The notes under the pieces were generated by a model. The model saw only the letters and a list, made by a program, of their open reading frames with translations. It was not told the DNA's origin and ran no database searches. A stretch of 64,000 bases of DNA. Origin: Actinobacteria bacterium HGW-Actinobacteria-7 (GTDB taxonomy: Bacteria > Actinomycetota > Coriobacteriia > Anaerosomatales > PHET01). The translations under genes and the position numbers were made by a program. Numbering within the stretch: position 1 is the stretch's first letter; each line of letters opens with the position of its first letter. The stretch lies in assembly GCA_002841275.1 (NCBI GenBank), contig PHET01000001.1, positions 34,464-98,463 on the forward strand, in the 5' to 3' direction. Below are positions 10,826 to 19,623 of this stretch, one piece after another.

Positions 10826-12712
10826 TTGCCCGAGACACCAGAGACCACGGGGCCGACTATCGACTACGCGCAGCGGCGGCAACAGCGCAGCTCTGAGCGA
10901 GCCGTCAGCAGGCATGCTGGTTCGATCAAGCCGCTACTCATCGTCGCCGTCATCGTGGCGGTCCTGGCCTTGGGCGCCACATTCGAAGCCTTCGCCACAT
11001 GGGGCAAGATCCACCCGGGGGTTTCCATCGGCGGCGTTGAGGTCGGAGGCATGCTCCCAGGCCAGGCGTTGACGGTGCTGGACACGGGACTCGCAAAGCG
11101 TTCAAGCAAACCTGTGGTCGTCACGTACCAGGGCAAGAAGTGGACGGTCGGCGCCGCGGACATAGGGCTCACATTCGATAAGCGGTCCCTAGTCGACCAG
11201 GCCATGACCGTTGGACGAAGCGGCGGATTCCCGTCCAACTTGGGCGACCGCCTAAGATCTTGGACCAAAGGAACGAAGATCGATGCCACAACTCGCGCCT
11301 CCGCGACATCGATCGACAAGACCCTCGACGAGATCGCCTCGGGCACAAACGTAACGCCTGTGGACGCAGGCGTAACCATTAAAGGTGTCACTCCGACTGT
11401 CACGTCGGCCAAGCCCGGCATGGTGCTGGACCGGGCTGCAGCGACACATGCCATCGTGGTCGCCATGTTATCGACCGCACGTGTAGTCGCCGCCCCTGTC
11501 ATCACCGATCCGGTCGCAGTGGACGACCGCGAAGCGCGCGATGCCGCTCTGCGCGCCGAGATGATGCTCTCGGGTCCGGCGACCGTGACGTTCGACAAGC
11601 GCACATGGACGTTCAAACCTTCTCAAATCGCAGAATGGATCGTCTTTCTCCGAAGTGATGCAACCACTGAGCCGGCCACTGGCTCATCGAAGGGTGTCAC
11701 GCTTGAGGCACTCATCTCGCCGAAACACGCGGCCGCGGCGGTCACCAAGGCGTTCGGAGCCAAAGTTGGCAGGCCGGCTGTCGACGCGCGTTTCAAGACC
11801 TCGAACGGTGCCATCTCAATCGTTCCCTCACGCGATGGAATCGGGCCTGATGTCGAGGGGTTGAGCCGCGAGCTCACCACCTCGTTGACGGACCCCAACT
11901 CTGCACGCACCGTGGAGCTCAGGACTACCATCACCAAACCCAAGGTCACTACTGAAGACGCGCGTACCATGGGAATCAAACGGCGCATCTCGGTGTATAC
12001 GACCACCTACTCAGCTGGCAACAAGCCACGCACCAACAACATCCATACGCTTGGCGATGCGCTTGATGGCACCCTTATAGCCCCAGGAGACGTGTTCTCG
12101 TTCAACGGCACCATCGGCCAACGGACTGCCCAGAAGGGATATCAGGAGGCCTTCGCGATTGTGGACGGCAAGCTGGTACCTCAGTTGGGTGGCGGCATCT
12201 GCCAGGTGGGCACAACCATCTTCAACACCATCTTCGAGTCGGGACTCCCGATTCTCGAGCGGAAGAATCACTCCTTCTACATATCGCACTACCCAAAGGG
12301 CCGGGATGCCACCATCTCGTGGGGCGGACCCGACTTCAAGTTCAAGAATGACACCAATCACTGGGTTCTGATCTCTGTGTCCTATACCTCCTCCTCGATC
12401 ACGATCGCGCTGTACGGAACCGATCCCGGATACGAGGTGGAGGCCACCACCAGCGACTGGCGCAATGTGAAGCCCTTCTCAATCGAGACGGTGAAAGACT
12501 CCTCGATGGAGAAGGGGAGCAAGATCATCGAGGATTCGGGTGTGGATGGGCGCACGATCACCGTCGAGCGCACGGTCTCAAAAGACGGTAAAGTGATTCG
12601 GACAGACAAGTTCGTGTCCGTCTACAAGCCCAAGACCCAGGTGGTTAGAGTCGGAACGATGGTCGTCTCGCCATCCAAAGACCCAGCCAAAGGGACGACG
12701 GCCACACAGTAG
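10826..12712 (+). CDS. VanW-family cell-envelope protein with PG-binding-like and G5-like regions
   Basis: 628 aa, membrane-anchored and mostly extracytoplasmic. There is one span at about residues 35-57. Tandem peptidoglycan-binding-4-like modules follow (roughly 75-250 and 255-385), opening with 'GKIHPGVSIGGVEVGGM'. The VanW domain (about 395-535) is recognisable by 'NNIHTLGDALDGTLIAPGD', 'FSFNGTIGQRT' and 'QLGGGICQVGTTIFN'. The tail resembles a G5 region. VanW proteins occur beside glycopeptide-resistance genes but also widely without them; no van genes are here, so a wall role is inferred. The start is TTG 10826, the most upstream start in the frame, with only a weak AAGTGAG site. No promoter was confidently found in the 154-nt upstream gap. 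Confidence 0.88.
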   Translation: MPETPETTGPTIDYAQRRQQRSSERAVSRHAGSIKPLLIVAVIVAVLALGATFEAFATWGKIHPGVSIGGVEVGGMLPGQALTVLDTGLAKRSSKPVVVTYQGKKWTVGAADIGLTFDKRSLVDQAMTVGRSGGFPSNLGDRLRSWTKGTKIDATTRASATSIDKTLDEIASGTNVTPVDAGVTIKGVTPTVTSAKPGMVLDRAAATHAIVVAMLSTARVVAAPVITDPVAVDDREARDAALRAEMMLSGPATVTFDKRTWTFKPSQIAEWIVFLRSDATTEPATGSSKGVTLEALISPKHAAAAVTKAFGAKVGRPAVDARFKTSNGAISIVPSRDGIGPDVEGLSRELTTSLTDPNSARTVELRTTITKPKVTTEDARTMGIKRRISVYTTTYSAGNKPRTNNIHTLGDALDGTLIAPGDVFSFNGTIGQRTAQKGYQEAFAIVDGKLVPQLGGGICQVGTTIFNTIFESGLPILERKNHSFYISHYPKGRDATISWGGPDFKFKNDTNHWVLISVSYTSSSITIALYGTDPGYEVEATTSDWRNVKPFSIETVKDSSMEKGSKIIEDSGVDGRTITVERTVSKDGKVIRTDKFVSVYKPKTQVVRVGTMVVSPSKDPAKGTTATQ

Positions 12713-12742
12713 AGTTCACGACCCGAGGGGAAGCGGGGAGCG

Positions 12743-14047
12743 GTGTACCAGCCTGAGATGGAGTCCATGCCCAGAGACCGCCTGGACGCGCTGCAGCTCG
12801 AGAGAGTGCAGGCACTGCTGGCTCGAGTGTACGAGGGCAACCCTGCCTATCGGCGCAAGTTCGATGAAGCGGGCTTCGACCCGTCCTCGCTGAAATCCCT
12901 CAAGGATATGAGGCGTGTTCCGTTCACGGTCAAAGATGACCTTCGAGCCTCGTACCCGTACGGGTTCTTCTCGGTTCCGCTACATGACATTGTGCGGGTC
13001 CACTCGTCGAGCGGCACTACCGGTCAGGTGACCGTCGTGGGATATACGGCTGGCGACATCGACCGATGGTCCGACCTCATGGCACGCACGTTTGCCTCTG
13101 CCGGGGCAACAGCCGACGATATCGTCCAAGTCACGTATGGCTACGGTTTGTTCACTGGAGGTCTGGGCGCCCACTACGGTTCAGAGCGCCTGGGGGCGCT
13201 GACCGTGCCCGTCTCGGGAGGCAACACCAAAAGACAGGTCCAGATACTCAAGGACTTCGGCGTGACCGTCTTGGCGTGCACTCCCAGCTACGCGCTCCTG
13301 ATTGCCGAGACCGCCCGCGAAATGGGCATCGATCCCCGAGAGCTGCCTGTTCGAGTCGGCGTCTTTGGTGCGGAGCCATGGAGCGAGTCGATGCGACACC
13401 AGATTGAGCAGGAACTCAATCTGACAGCCATCGACATCTACGGTCTTTCAGAGGTCATGGGACCAGGGGTGGCCAGCGAGTGTGAATGCCAATGTGGTCT
13501 CCATGTGTTCGAGGACCACTTCCTTGTTGAAATCGTGGACGTTGATACGCTCGAGCCACTACCCGACGGCGAGACCGGGGAGGTCGTCTTCACGACGTTG
13601 ACCAAGGAGGGCATACCCGTCGTGCGGTACCGCACGCGGGACATCTCCAGAATCATTCCCGAACCTTGCAGCTGCGGGCGAACCATGAGGCGAATCGAAC
13701 GCGTCACAGGTCGCAGCGATGACATGCTCATCATTCGAGGCGTCAACGTCTATCCCAGCCAGATCGAGCAGGTGCTGGTCGGCATCGAGAATGTGGCTCC
13801 CCACTACCAGGTCGTGCTCACAAAGCGCGGGTCAATGGACCACGTTGAGGTCCATGTCGAGGTCGCCGACGACTTCGCATTCGACGAGGTCCGCGAGCTC
13901 GAGAGGCTTCAGAAGCGTGTGAAGGCCGAAGTGGAATCCGCGCTCGCAGTATCGATCGCCGTCAAACTGGTCGAGCCGAAGTCGATAGCCCGCAGCGAAG
14001 GCAAGGCGAAGCGGGTCGTCGATCTGCGGGCAGATGAAGGGCGGTAG
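12743..14047 (+). CDS. paaK: Phenylacetate-CoA ligase family protein (copy 1)
   Basis: AMP-forming aryl-acid:CoA ligase, 434 aa, usual length. The P-loop-like S-S-S-G-T-T-G lies at 88-94; 'YGLSEVMGPGVASECE' and 'RTRDIS' are adenylate-forming motifs; a Cys-rich element 'CECQCGLHVFED' and 'CSCGR' is typical of PaaK; the C-terminal lid starts near 'DDMLIIRGVNVYP'. GTG 12743 follows a GGGGAG site. The product is predicted to activate phenylacetate or a related aryl acid. No paa oxygenase genes are nearby, so aerobic phenylacetate degradation is not implied. It is 5 nt upstream of an ACT-domain gene, a pairing repeated with copy 2 (35379-36677). Confidence 0.92.
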   Translation: MYQPEMESMPRDRLDALQLERVQALLARVYEGNPAYRRKFDEAGFDPSSLKSLKDMRRVPFTVKDDLRASYPYGFFSVPLHDIVRVHSSSGTTGQVTVVGYTAGDIDRWSDLMARTFASAGATADDIVQVTYGYGLFTGGLGAHYGSERLGALTVPVSGGNTKRQVQILKDFGVTVLACTPSYALLIAETAREMGIDPRELPVRVGVFGAEPWSESMRHQIEQELNLTAIDIYGLSEVMGPGVASECECQCGLHVFEDHFLVEIVDVDTLEPLPDGETGEVVFTTLTKEGIPVVRYRTRDISRIIPEPCSCGRTMRRIERVTGRSDDMLIIRGVNVYPSQIEQVLVGIENVAPHYQVVLTKRGSMDHVEVHVEVADDFAFDEVRELERLQKRVKAEVESALAVSIAVKLVEPKSIARSEGKAKRVVDLRADEGR

Positions 14048-14052
14048 CGACA

Positions 14053-14484
14053 ATGGTGGAACAGGTCAGCGTATTCTTGGAGAACAAGTCGGGACGTCTT
14101 GCTGAGCTCACGCGTACGCTTGGCGATGCGGGTATAGACATGCACGCCCTGATGGTTGCTGACACGAGCGAGTTCGGCATCGTACGAATCATCTGCGACG
14201 CGCCCGAGCACGCGAAGGCACTGCTCGATGAACGCGGCTTCAGCGCCTCGATCACACCGGTGCTGGCCGTGGAAGTTCCTGACCGGCCAGCAGGCCTCGC
14301 GGAACTTCTGGAGGCGCTCGATGCCGCGGCCATGGGAGTCGAGTACGCGTACTGTTTTGTCCAGCCCACCGGAACATCGGCCGTCGATGTTCTCAAGGTC
14401 GACAACGCACAGGCCGAGCAGGTGTTGGTGGACGCCGGGTTCAAACCTCTCGGCCCTGCGGACCTCTATACGCCGGACATCTGA
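14053..14484 (+). CDS. Tandem ACT-domain protein (paralogue 1)
   Basis: 143 aa consisting of two ACT-like modules (about 1-68 and 72-140): 'SVFLENKSGRLAELTRTL' opens the first, and 'VPDRPAGLAELLEALD' opens the second. ACT domains bind amino acids or related small ligands and usually act allosterically. With no catalytic domain, this is a candidate regulator or ligand sensor for the adjacent PaaK. It is clearly paralogous to the protein at 29080-29496, which sits in the ior-liv-paaK cluster. It starts 5 nt after paaK. Ligand and partner are unproven. Confidence 0.88.
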   Translation: MVEQVSVFLENKSGRLAELTRTLGDAGIDMHALMVADTSEFGIVRIICDAPEHAKALLDERGFSASITPVLAVEVPDRPAGLAELLEALDAAAMGVEYAYCFVQPTGTSAVDVLKVDNAQAEQVLVDAGFKPLGPADLYTPDI

Positions 14485-14487
14485 GAA

Positions 14488-15300
14488 TCAGCCGGCCAGT
14501 TCCACCTGCGCGATTCGATCCTCAGGAGCCAGACTATCGATGAGCGCGTCAACTGTCGGTTCGGCTCCTGGCATACCGATGCACTCGACGGTCACAGCCT
14601 CATCACGTGCACCGATGGTCTTGCGAACGATGCCTGCGAGACGAACGCATACTACGTTGCCGCCATCGACGGGTGTATGCGGCATGATCACCACAAAGCG
14701 GCCGTCGTTCAATCGCGCCACTTCATCGACCATTCTAATGTCCGAGCGAATGGTATCAGCCACAAGACGGGTCAACGCTCGTTGCCGTGCGGGACGAACT
14801 CCCGTCATGACGGAAGGCGACATGGTCAGAATCACGATGGAGAACGGCTCGCCGTACCGCCGAAAGCGTCCGCGCGCCTGATCAAGCGTCTTGTACGCCC
14901 AGCGCTCGTTGAAGACGCGGCTCCACTCGTCAAGCGCGCTACGACCCTCGACGCTCGCGAGACTGTACCTTATGTGCCCGCAAATCTCACCGCCGGCGAT
15001 GCCGATGAGTCCGAACGCGAGAAGACGAGATGACAGCAGATACAGGGCCGTCGTACTGAGGGTGCCATCCGCTACGAGTTCAAGCCGGAGTAGAACGTAT
15101 ACCGTTGATGCGGATATGGCCGCGACGAGCCCGCCCCGTCGTCCATACTTCACTGCAGCGAAGAGAACGACAAAGAGCAGAAGCTGCGCGATGATTTCGA
15201 CTGTTTCTGGCGAACCACTGGCCAATGCGGTGCCCGTGGAGACCGCCACGGTAGCGCCGCCGATGATCAGGATGAACTTCTCAAGCCGTCCGTAGTCCAT
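14488..15300 (-). CDS. Membrane protein with degenerate GGDEF domain
   Basis: 270 aa. ATG 15300 is chosen because GGAGGAACG precedes it; the frame extends further to 15354. Four or so spans occupy residues 8-108. The C-terminal 150 residues follow a GGDEF-like pattern ('WSRVFNERWAYKTLDQARGRFRRYG', 'RMVDEVARLNDGRFVVIMPHT'). The active-site G-G-D-E-F is replaced by L-N-D-G-R-F at 197-202, and the D-x-D-x-F-K metal loop is absent. Diguanylate cyclase activity is therefore not expected; a ligand-sensing or protein-contact role is possible. It is convergent with the ACT gene (3-nt gap) and divergent from the D,D-carboxypeptidase gene. Confidence 0.75.
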   Translation of the reverse strand: MDYGRLEKFILIIGGATVAVSTGTALASGSPETVEIIAQLLLFVVLFAAVKYGRRGGLVAAISASTVYVLLRLELVADGTLSTTALYLLSSRLLAFGLIGIAGGEICGHIRYSLASVEGRSALDEWSRVFNERWAYKTLDQARGRFRRYGEPFSIVILTMSPSVMTGVRPARQRALTRLVADTIRSDIRMVDEVARLNDGRFVVIMPHTPVDGGNVVCVRLAGIVRKTIGARDEAVTVECIGMPGAEPTVDALIDSLAPEDRIAQVELAG

Positions 15301-15427
15301 CGTTCCTCCGCACACGTCTTGGTTACGACCTACTGAACTGCCAAACAACAGCACACGGGCATGTCATACTCATCACGGTACCATCGCTACGTCGAGCGAC
15401 ATAGAAGAGGAATCCCTGAGAAACACG

Positions 15428-16684
15428 ATGTCGGCCCCATCCCCACGTACTACCAGAGATTCTATCGGCATTCATGCCCGTATCAATAAGCTTCTGACTC
15501 TCTACCTCACCGCGGCGCTGGTGTTCGCTGGTGCGGTGACTCCCACTCTCGCTCAAGCCAAGGTTTCCGCCAGTGACCGGGTGGACGGCCGACGCGCGTC
15601 CGACTTGGGCGTACCGACCGCCGCTATGCCTGATGTGTCGATGAAGTCAGGGACTCTCGTCACGTCGGATGGTCGCATCCTGTGGGAGAGACAACCTACC
15701 GCAGAGCGCTCAATGGCCAGTATCACCAAGATAATGACGGCCGTAGTGGCAATGGAGCGATCCGACCCCGACGAGATCGTGACGGTGACACGTGAATCGT
15801 TGCGCGTTGGCGAGTCCTCCTCGTTTCTGCGTTTAGGCCAGAAGCTGAAGATGTCCGAACTACTCGAAGCGCTTCTGATCAAGTCCGGAAATGATGCCGC
15901 AGTCGCAATCGCAGTGGCTGTCGGCGGCAGCGAGGATGGGTTCGTTGCTCTCATGAACAAGAAGGCGGCCGCGCTGGGTCTTGACCGTACACACTTCGAG
16001 AATGCTCACGGCTTGGACGCACGCGGACACTACTCTTGCGCTCGGGATCTCGCGGTCCTCAGCCGATACGCGATGTCCAAGCCCGAGTTCAGGGCAATTG
16101 TGAAGAAGAAGCGGGCCCGCATCGGCAGTGGAAGCCGCACGACCAAGGTGGAGAGCACCAACCTCCTGATCGGCAACTACTCCGGAGCCAACGGGGTCAA
16201 GACAGGGTTCACATCCAAAGCTGGGTACTGTGTGATCGCCTCGGCGAACCGAGATGATATCGAACTCCAAGCCGTCGTACTGGGAACCAATGGGGAACTC
16301 GCGCGTTTCCGCGAGGCCCGGGAGCTTCTCGACTTCGGATTCGCCCACTACCGTCCTCAGCGGCTTGCGAGCGCAGGTTCTGTGATCGGTGAGGCGCCTG
16401 TAGCCGACTACCTGGACCTCGCCGTGCCAGCCGCAGTCAGTCGCGACGCAACGGTGCCCGTGCTCGATTTCGCGGGTCCGATACATCGGACACTGAGCAT
16501 GGCCGTGGTCGATGCGCCGGTGCATATTGGAGACAAGGTCGGTGTCGCCTCATTCACTCAACAGGGGGAAGTCATCGCCACGCTGTCCTTGGTCGCCACC
16601 AAGGACGTCAAGAAGCCATGGATATTCCAAAGAGTGGGAATCGGGTTCATCCGGGTGTGGCGCTCACTCACCGGTACAAGATGA
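15428..16684 (+). CDS. D-alanyl-D-alanine carboxypeptidase (low-molecular-mass PBP, S11)
   Basis: Trims the terminal D-Ala of peptidoglycan stem peptides outside the membrane; 418 aa. A signal/anchor segment lies at about residues 22-44. The catalytic triplet is complete: S-I-T-K (Ser98, Lys101), S-G-N (153-155) and K-T-G (about 258-260). The C-terminal region (about 320-395) matches the PBP5-like beta domain, and the basic, partly hydrophobic tail 'PWIFQRVGIGFIRVWR' could peripherally anchor it. The ATG at 15428 has only a weak GAGAAA site. It is monocistronic, between a divergent GGDEF-like gene and the gcv operon. Confidence 0.93.
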   Translation: MSAPSPRTTRDSIGIHARINKLLTLYLTAALVFAGAVTPTLAQAKVSASDRVDGRRASDLGVPTAAMPDVSMKSGTLVTSDGRILWERQPTAERSMASITKIMTAVVAMERSDPDEIVTVTRESLRVGESSSFLRLGQKLKMSELLEALLIKSGNDAAVAIAVAVGGSEDGFVALMNKKAAALGLDRTHFENAHGLDARGHYSCARDLAVLSRYAMSKPEFRAIVKKKRARIGSGSRTTKVESTNLLIGNYSGANGVKTGFTSKAGYCVIASANRDDIELQAVVLGTNGELARFREARELLDFGFAHYRPQRLASAGSVIGEAPVADYLDLAVPAAVSRDATVPVLDFAGPIHRTLSMAVVDAPVHIGDKVGVASFTQQGEVIATLSLVATKDVKKPWIFQRVGIGFIRVWRSLTGTR

Positions 16685-16763
16685 CGCGGACCCGGTTGTC
16701 CGATAATGGGTAGCGTCTATTGATAGAGTGCATTCAGATCACTTGTCGAGAAAGGTAGCCGCA

Positions 16764-17867
16764 ATGCCTGAGCCGCTCGTTCGTACTCCACTCTACGATG
16801 AACACCTGGCACTGGGGGCGCGCATGGTCCCCTTCGCAGGGTTCGAAATGCCGGTTCAGTACGAAGGAATCATCGACGAGCATCATGCCGTCCGAACCCG
16901 AGTCGGGATCTTCGATGTATGCCACATGGCTGAGTTGCGAGTCTTCGGATTCGGTGCATTCGACTTCCTACAGAAGACGCTTACCAACGATCTCTCGAAG
17001 ATCGGACAACTCGGCCGCGCGCAGTACACTCTTATGCTCGACGACGATGCCGGAATACTAGATGACCTCATCGTGTATCACTCCGGTGATTTGGAGTACT
17101 TGATCATCGCTAACGCATCAAATCGGGTCGCGGACTTTGAATGGCTTGCAGCACACGCACCCGATGATGTCGAGCTGGTTGACGAATCCGACCGCACGGG
17201 CCTGATCGCGGTTCAGGGCCCCCAAGCGCTCGCGGTCATCGCCGACCTCGCTGGACCGGAGTGGACGGCCCCAGCACGATTTTCACTTGCGGAGGCGACG
17301 CTCGACAACGCGATTCCCTGTTTGATCGCACGGACCGGATACACAGGGGAGGACGGCGTCGAGATTCTGTGCAGGGCCAGCGATGCGGCCGCTGTCTGGC
17401 GTCTGCTCCTGTCGTTTGCGCAGGTCACGCCAGCCGGACTTGGCGCGAGGGACACACTCCGGCTGGAGATGGGCTACCACTTGTACGGAAACGACATGGA
17501 TCGTGGTGTCGATCCCATCTCGGCGGGCTTGGGTTGGGTCGTCAACGCCGCGAAAGGCTCGTTCGTTGGCAGCTCAAGAATCGCAGAGATCCGCGCGAGC
17601 GGTCCTGCTAGACGGCTTTCCTACCTGAGAGTCGAAGGAGCGATTCCACGCCCCGGTAGTCCGATATTGCACGAGGGCACCGAGGTGAGTAAGGTAGCGA
17701 GCGGCACCTTCTCGCCCACGCTCGAATGCGGGATTGCAACCGCGTATCTCCCCAGTGAGCTGGCGCAGACTGGTACTGAGCTGGAAATCACGATTCGTAA
17801 GAAGCATGTGACCGGGCGAGTAGTCTCTGCTCCGTTCGTCACGTCAACATCCTTGTCTGCCTCCTGA
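16764..17867 (+). CDS. gcvT: Glycine cleavage system T protein (aminomethyltransferase)
   Basis: Transfers the aminomethyl carbon from lipoyl-GcvH to tetrahydrofolate, releasing ammonia; 367 aa. Hallmarks are 'RTPLYDEHLALGARMVPFAGFEMPVQY' (split here as N-terminal signature), 'FDVCHMAELRVFG', 'RTGYTGEDGVEI' and 'LGARDTLRLEMGYHLYGND'. ATG 16764 is chosen for the GAAAGG site and family alignment; the frame opens 12 codons earlier. It is first in the operon gcvT-gcvH-gcvPA-gcvPB-lipM-like. The 79-nt upstream gap shows no glycine-riboswitch features and no convincing promoter. Confidence 0.96.
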   Translation: MPEPLVRTPLYDEHLALGARMVPFAGFEMPVQYEGIIDEHHAVRTRVGIFDVCHMAELRVFGFGAFDFLQKTLTNDLSKIGQLGRAQYTLMLDDDAGILDDLIVYHSGDLEYLIIANASNRVADFEWLAAHAPDDVELVDESDRTGLIAVQGPQALAVIADLAGPEWTAPARFSLAEATLDNAIPCLIARTGYTGEDGVEILCRASDAAAVWRLLLSFAQVTPAGLGARDTLRLEMGYHLYGNDMDRGVDPISAGLGWVVNAAKGSFVGSSRIAEIRASGPARRLSYLRVEGAIPRPGSPILHEGTEVSKVASGTFSPTLECGIATAYLPSELAQTGTELEITIRKKHVTGRVVSAPFVTSTSLSAS

Positions 17868-17903
17868 CGGAGGCGGAACCGGACCCAGAAAGGGGTATCG
17901 CTC

Positions 17904-18287
17904 ATGTCTCACCCTTCCGATCGCGTCTACTCGAAGGACCACGAGTGGGTAATGGTTGATGGTGACATCGCCACCGTTGGAATCTCTCACTTCGCGCAAG
18001 ACCAGCTCGGCGAAGTCGTCTACATCGAGTTGCCTGAGTCCGGAGACGCCATCGTCGCTGGGGACACCTTTGGTGAAATAGAGTCCGTGAAGTCCGTTTC
18101 AGAACTCTATGCTCCCGTCACCGGTGAGATCATCGAGGTCAATGACGCGTTGGGAGACTCCCCCGAGACCGTCAACTCCGATCCACACGGTGAGGGCTGG
18201 ATGCTCAAGATCCGGGTGGCCGATAGTGCACAGGTCGATGACTTGATGAGCTCTGAAGAGTACGACGCATTTGTGACTGAGTCGTAG
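17904..18287 (+). CDS. gcvH: Glycine cleavage system H protein
   Basis: Lipoyl carrier that shuttles the aminomethyl group between GcvP and GcvT; 127 aa, standard size. The lipoylation site is Lys63 in 'GEIESVKSVSELYAP'. An AGAAAGG site lies upstream of ATG 17904. In organisms with LipM, GcvH is also the obligate octanoyl acceptor, which suits the acyltransferase gene at the end of this operon. Confidence 0.97.
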   Translation: MSHPSDRVYSKDHEWVMVDGDIATVGISHFAQDQLGEVVYIELPESGDAIVAGDTFGEIESVKSVSELYAPVTGEIIEVNDALGDSPETVNSDPHGEGWMLKIRVADSAQVDDLMSSEEYDAFVTES

Positions 18288-18291
18288 AACC

Positions 18292-19623
18292 ATGAGATTC
18301 ATTCCCGCAACGTGCGAACAGCGAGATGAGATGCTTCGCGCCGTTGGATGCGAGAGCGTGGACGAATTGTTCGCCGACGTTCCCGGTCCGGCGCTTCTGA
18401 ACAAGGAGCTCGACATCCCGCACGGTTTCACCGAGATGGAACTTGCGGCGCATCTCCGCTCCTTGGCCGAAGCGAATATCCCAGCATCACGTCTCGTCAG
18501 CTTCGTCGGCGCGGGTTGCTACGACCACTACATCCCAAGTGTGGTCGACCATGTGATCTCACGACCGGAATTCTTCACCGCCTACACTCCGTACCAGCCT
18601 GAAGTCAGCCAAGGCACTCTCCAGGCCATCTACGAGTACCAGTCGATGATCTGTGCTCTAACCGGCATGGATGTCGCCAACGCGAGCATGTACGACGGTG
18701 CCACCGCCTTCGTCGAGGCCGCCTTGATGGCGTGCCGTGTCACCAAGCGCAACAAGGTGCTCGTTCTAGGAATGGTGAACCCTGAGTGGCTCGACGTGTT
18801 GGGAACCTACTCTGACTCCGGCCTCTTCGAAATAGAAGCAACCGAGGCCGACGCCGCGACTTCAGCCGAACAGCTTCGCACGCTGGTGGGTCCCGATACT
18901 GCTGCGATCCTCATGACCAGTCCGAACTTTGTGGGTGTCCTTGAGGACATCACGGGCCTGGCCGAGGTGGCACACGGCGCGGGAGCCCTTCTTGTCGTCG
19001 GATCCAATCCCATTCTTCTTGGCGTGATCGAGCCGCCGGGGGCGCTGGGTGCCGACATCGTGGTCGGTGAGGGCCAGCCCCTGGGAAGCCCTATGTCGTT
19101 TGGCGGGCCGGGGTTCGGCTTCTTCGCATGCCGAGACAAGCATGTTCGACAGATGCCCGGCCGCCTGGTGGGCAGGGGAGTGGACGTCGACGGCGACACC
19201 GCATACGTGCTGACGCTGTCAACCCGCGAACAGCACATCCGCCGAGAGAAGGCGACCAGCAACATCTGCAGCAACCACGCGCTCAACGCCATGGCCGCCG
19301 GCGTCTACCTGGCGGCTGTCGGTTCTGAGGGTCTCCGCTCCATAGCCACTACGTCTATCGCACGGGCGCACTACCTGCGCGACGAACTGATCAAGACGGG
19401 CAAGTTCACTGCGCCGTGGGAACTGCCTTTCGGAAACGAGTTCGCGCTCGTATATGACGGTGACACCGCCCAGATGTACGACACCATGTTCGACAAGGGG
19501 TACATCGCGGGCATCGTACTTGAGACCGAGGAGGGCGAGCCCGACCTGGTTCTCTTCGCAGTCACGGAACAGCGTACTCGTGCGCAGATAGACGCGTTCG
19601 TCAGGGAGGTGCAGTCGCTGTGA
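18292..19623 (+). CDS. gcvPA: Glycine dehydrogenase (decarboxylating) subunit 1
   Basis: N-terminal half of the two-subunit P protein (PLP fold type I), 443 aa. It works with GcvPB to decarboxylate glycine onto lipoyl-GcvH. Recognisable segments include 'RFIPATCEQRDEMLRAVG', 'SFVGAGCYDHYIPSVVDH', 'FFTAYTPYQPEVSQGTLQA' and 'EKATSNICSNHALNAMAAG'. The PLP lysine is supplied by GcvPB. It begins 4 nt after gcvH and its stop overlaps the gcvPB start by 4 nt, consistent with translational coupling. Confidence 0.96.
   Translation: MRFIPATCEQRDEMLRAVGCESVDELFADVPGPALLNKELDIPHGFTEMELAAHLRSLAEANIPASRLVSFVGAGCYDHYIPSVVDHVISRPEFFTAYTPYQPEVSQGTLQAIYEYQSMICALTGMDVANASMYDGATAFVEAALMACRVTKRNKVLVLGMVNPEWLDVLGTYSDSGLFEIEATEADAATSAEQLRTLVGPDTAAILMTSPNFVGVLEDITGLAEVAHGAGALLVVGSNPILLGVIEPPGALGADIVVGEGQPLGSPMSFGGPGFGFFACRDKHVRQMPGRLVGRGVDVDGDTAYVLTLSTREQHIRREKATSNICSNHALNAMAAGVYLAAVGSEGLRSIATTSIARAHYLRDELIKTGKFTAPWELPFGNEFALVYDGDTAQMYDTMFDKGYIAGIVLETEEGEPDLVLFAVTEQRTRAQIDAFVREVQSL

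Noticed and set aside
10826-12712. VanW protein as part of a vancomycin-resistance cluster
   Set aside because: No vanHAX, vanS/R or D-Ala-D-Lac ligase gene is nearby; VanW proteins are common without resistance.
16685-16763. Possible glycine riboswitch upstream of gcvT
   Set aside because: Only 79 nt are available and the conserved aptamer elements are not seen.
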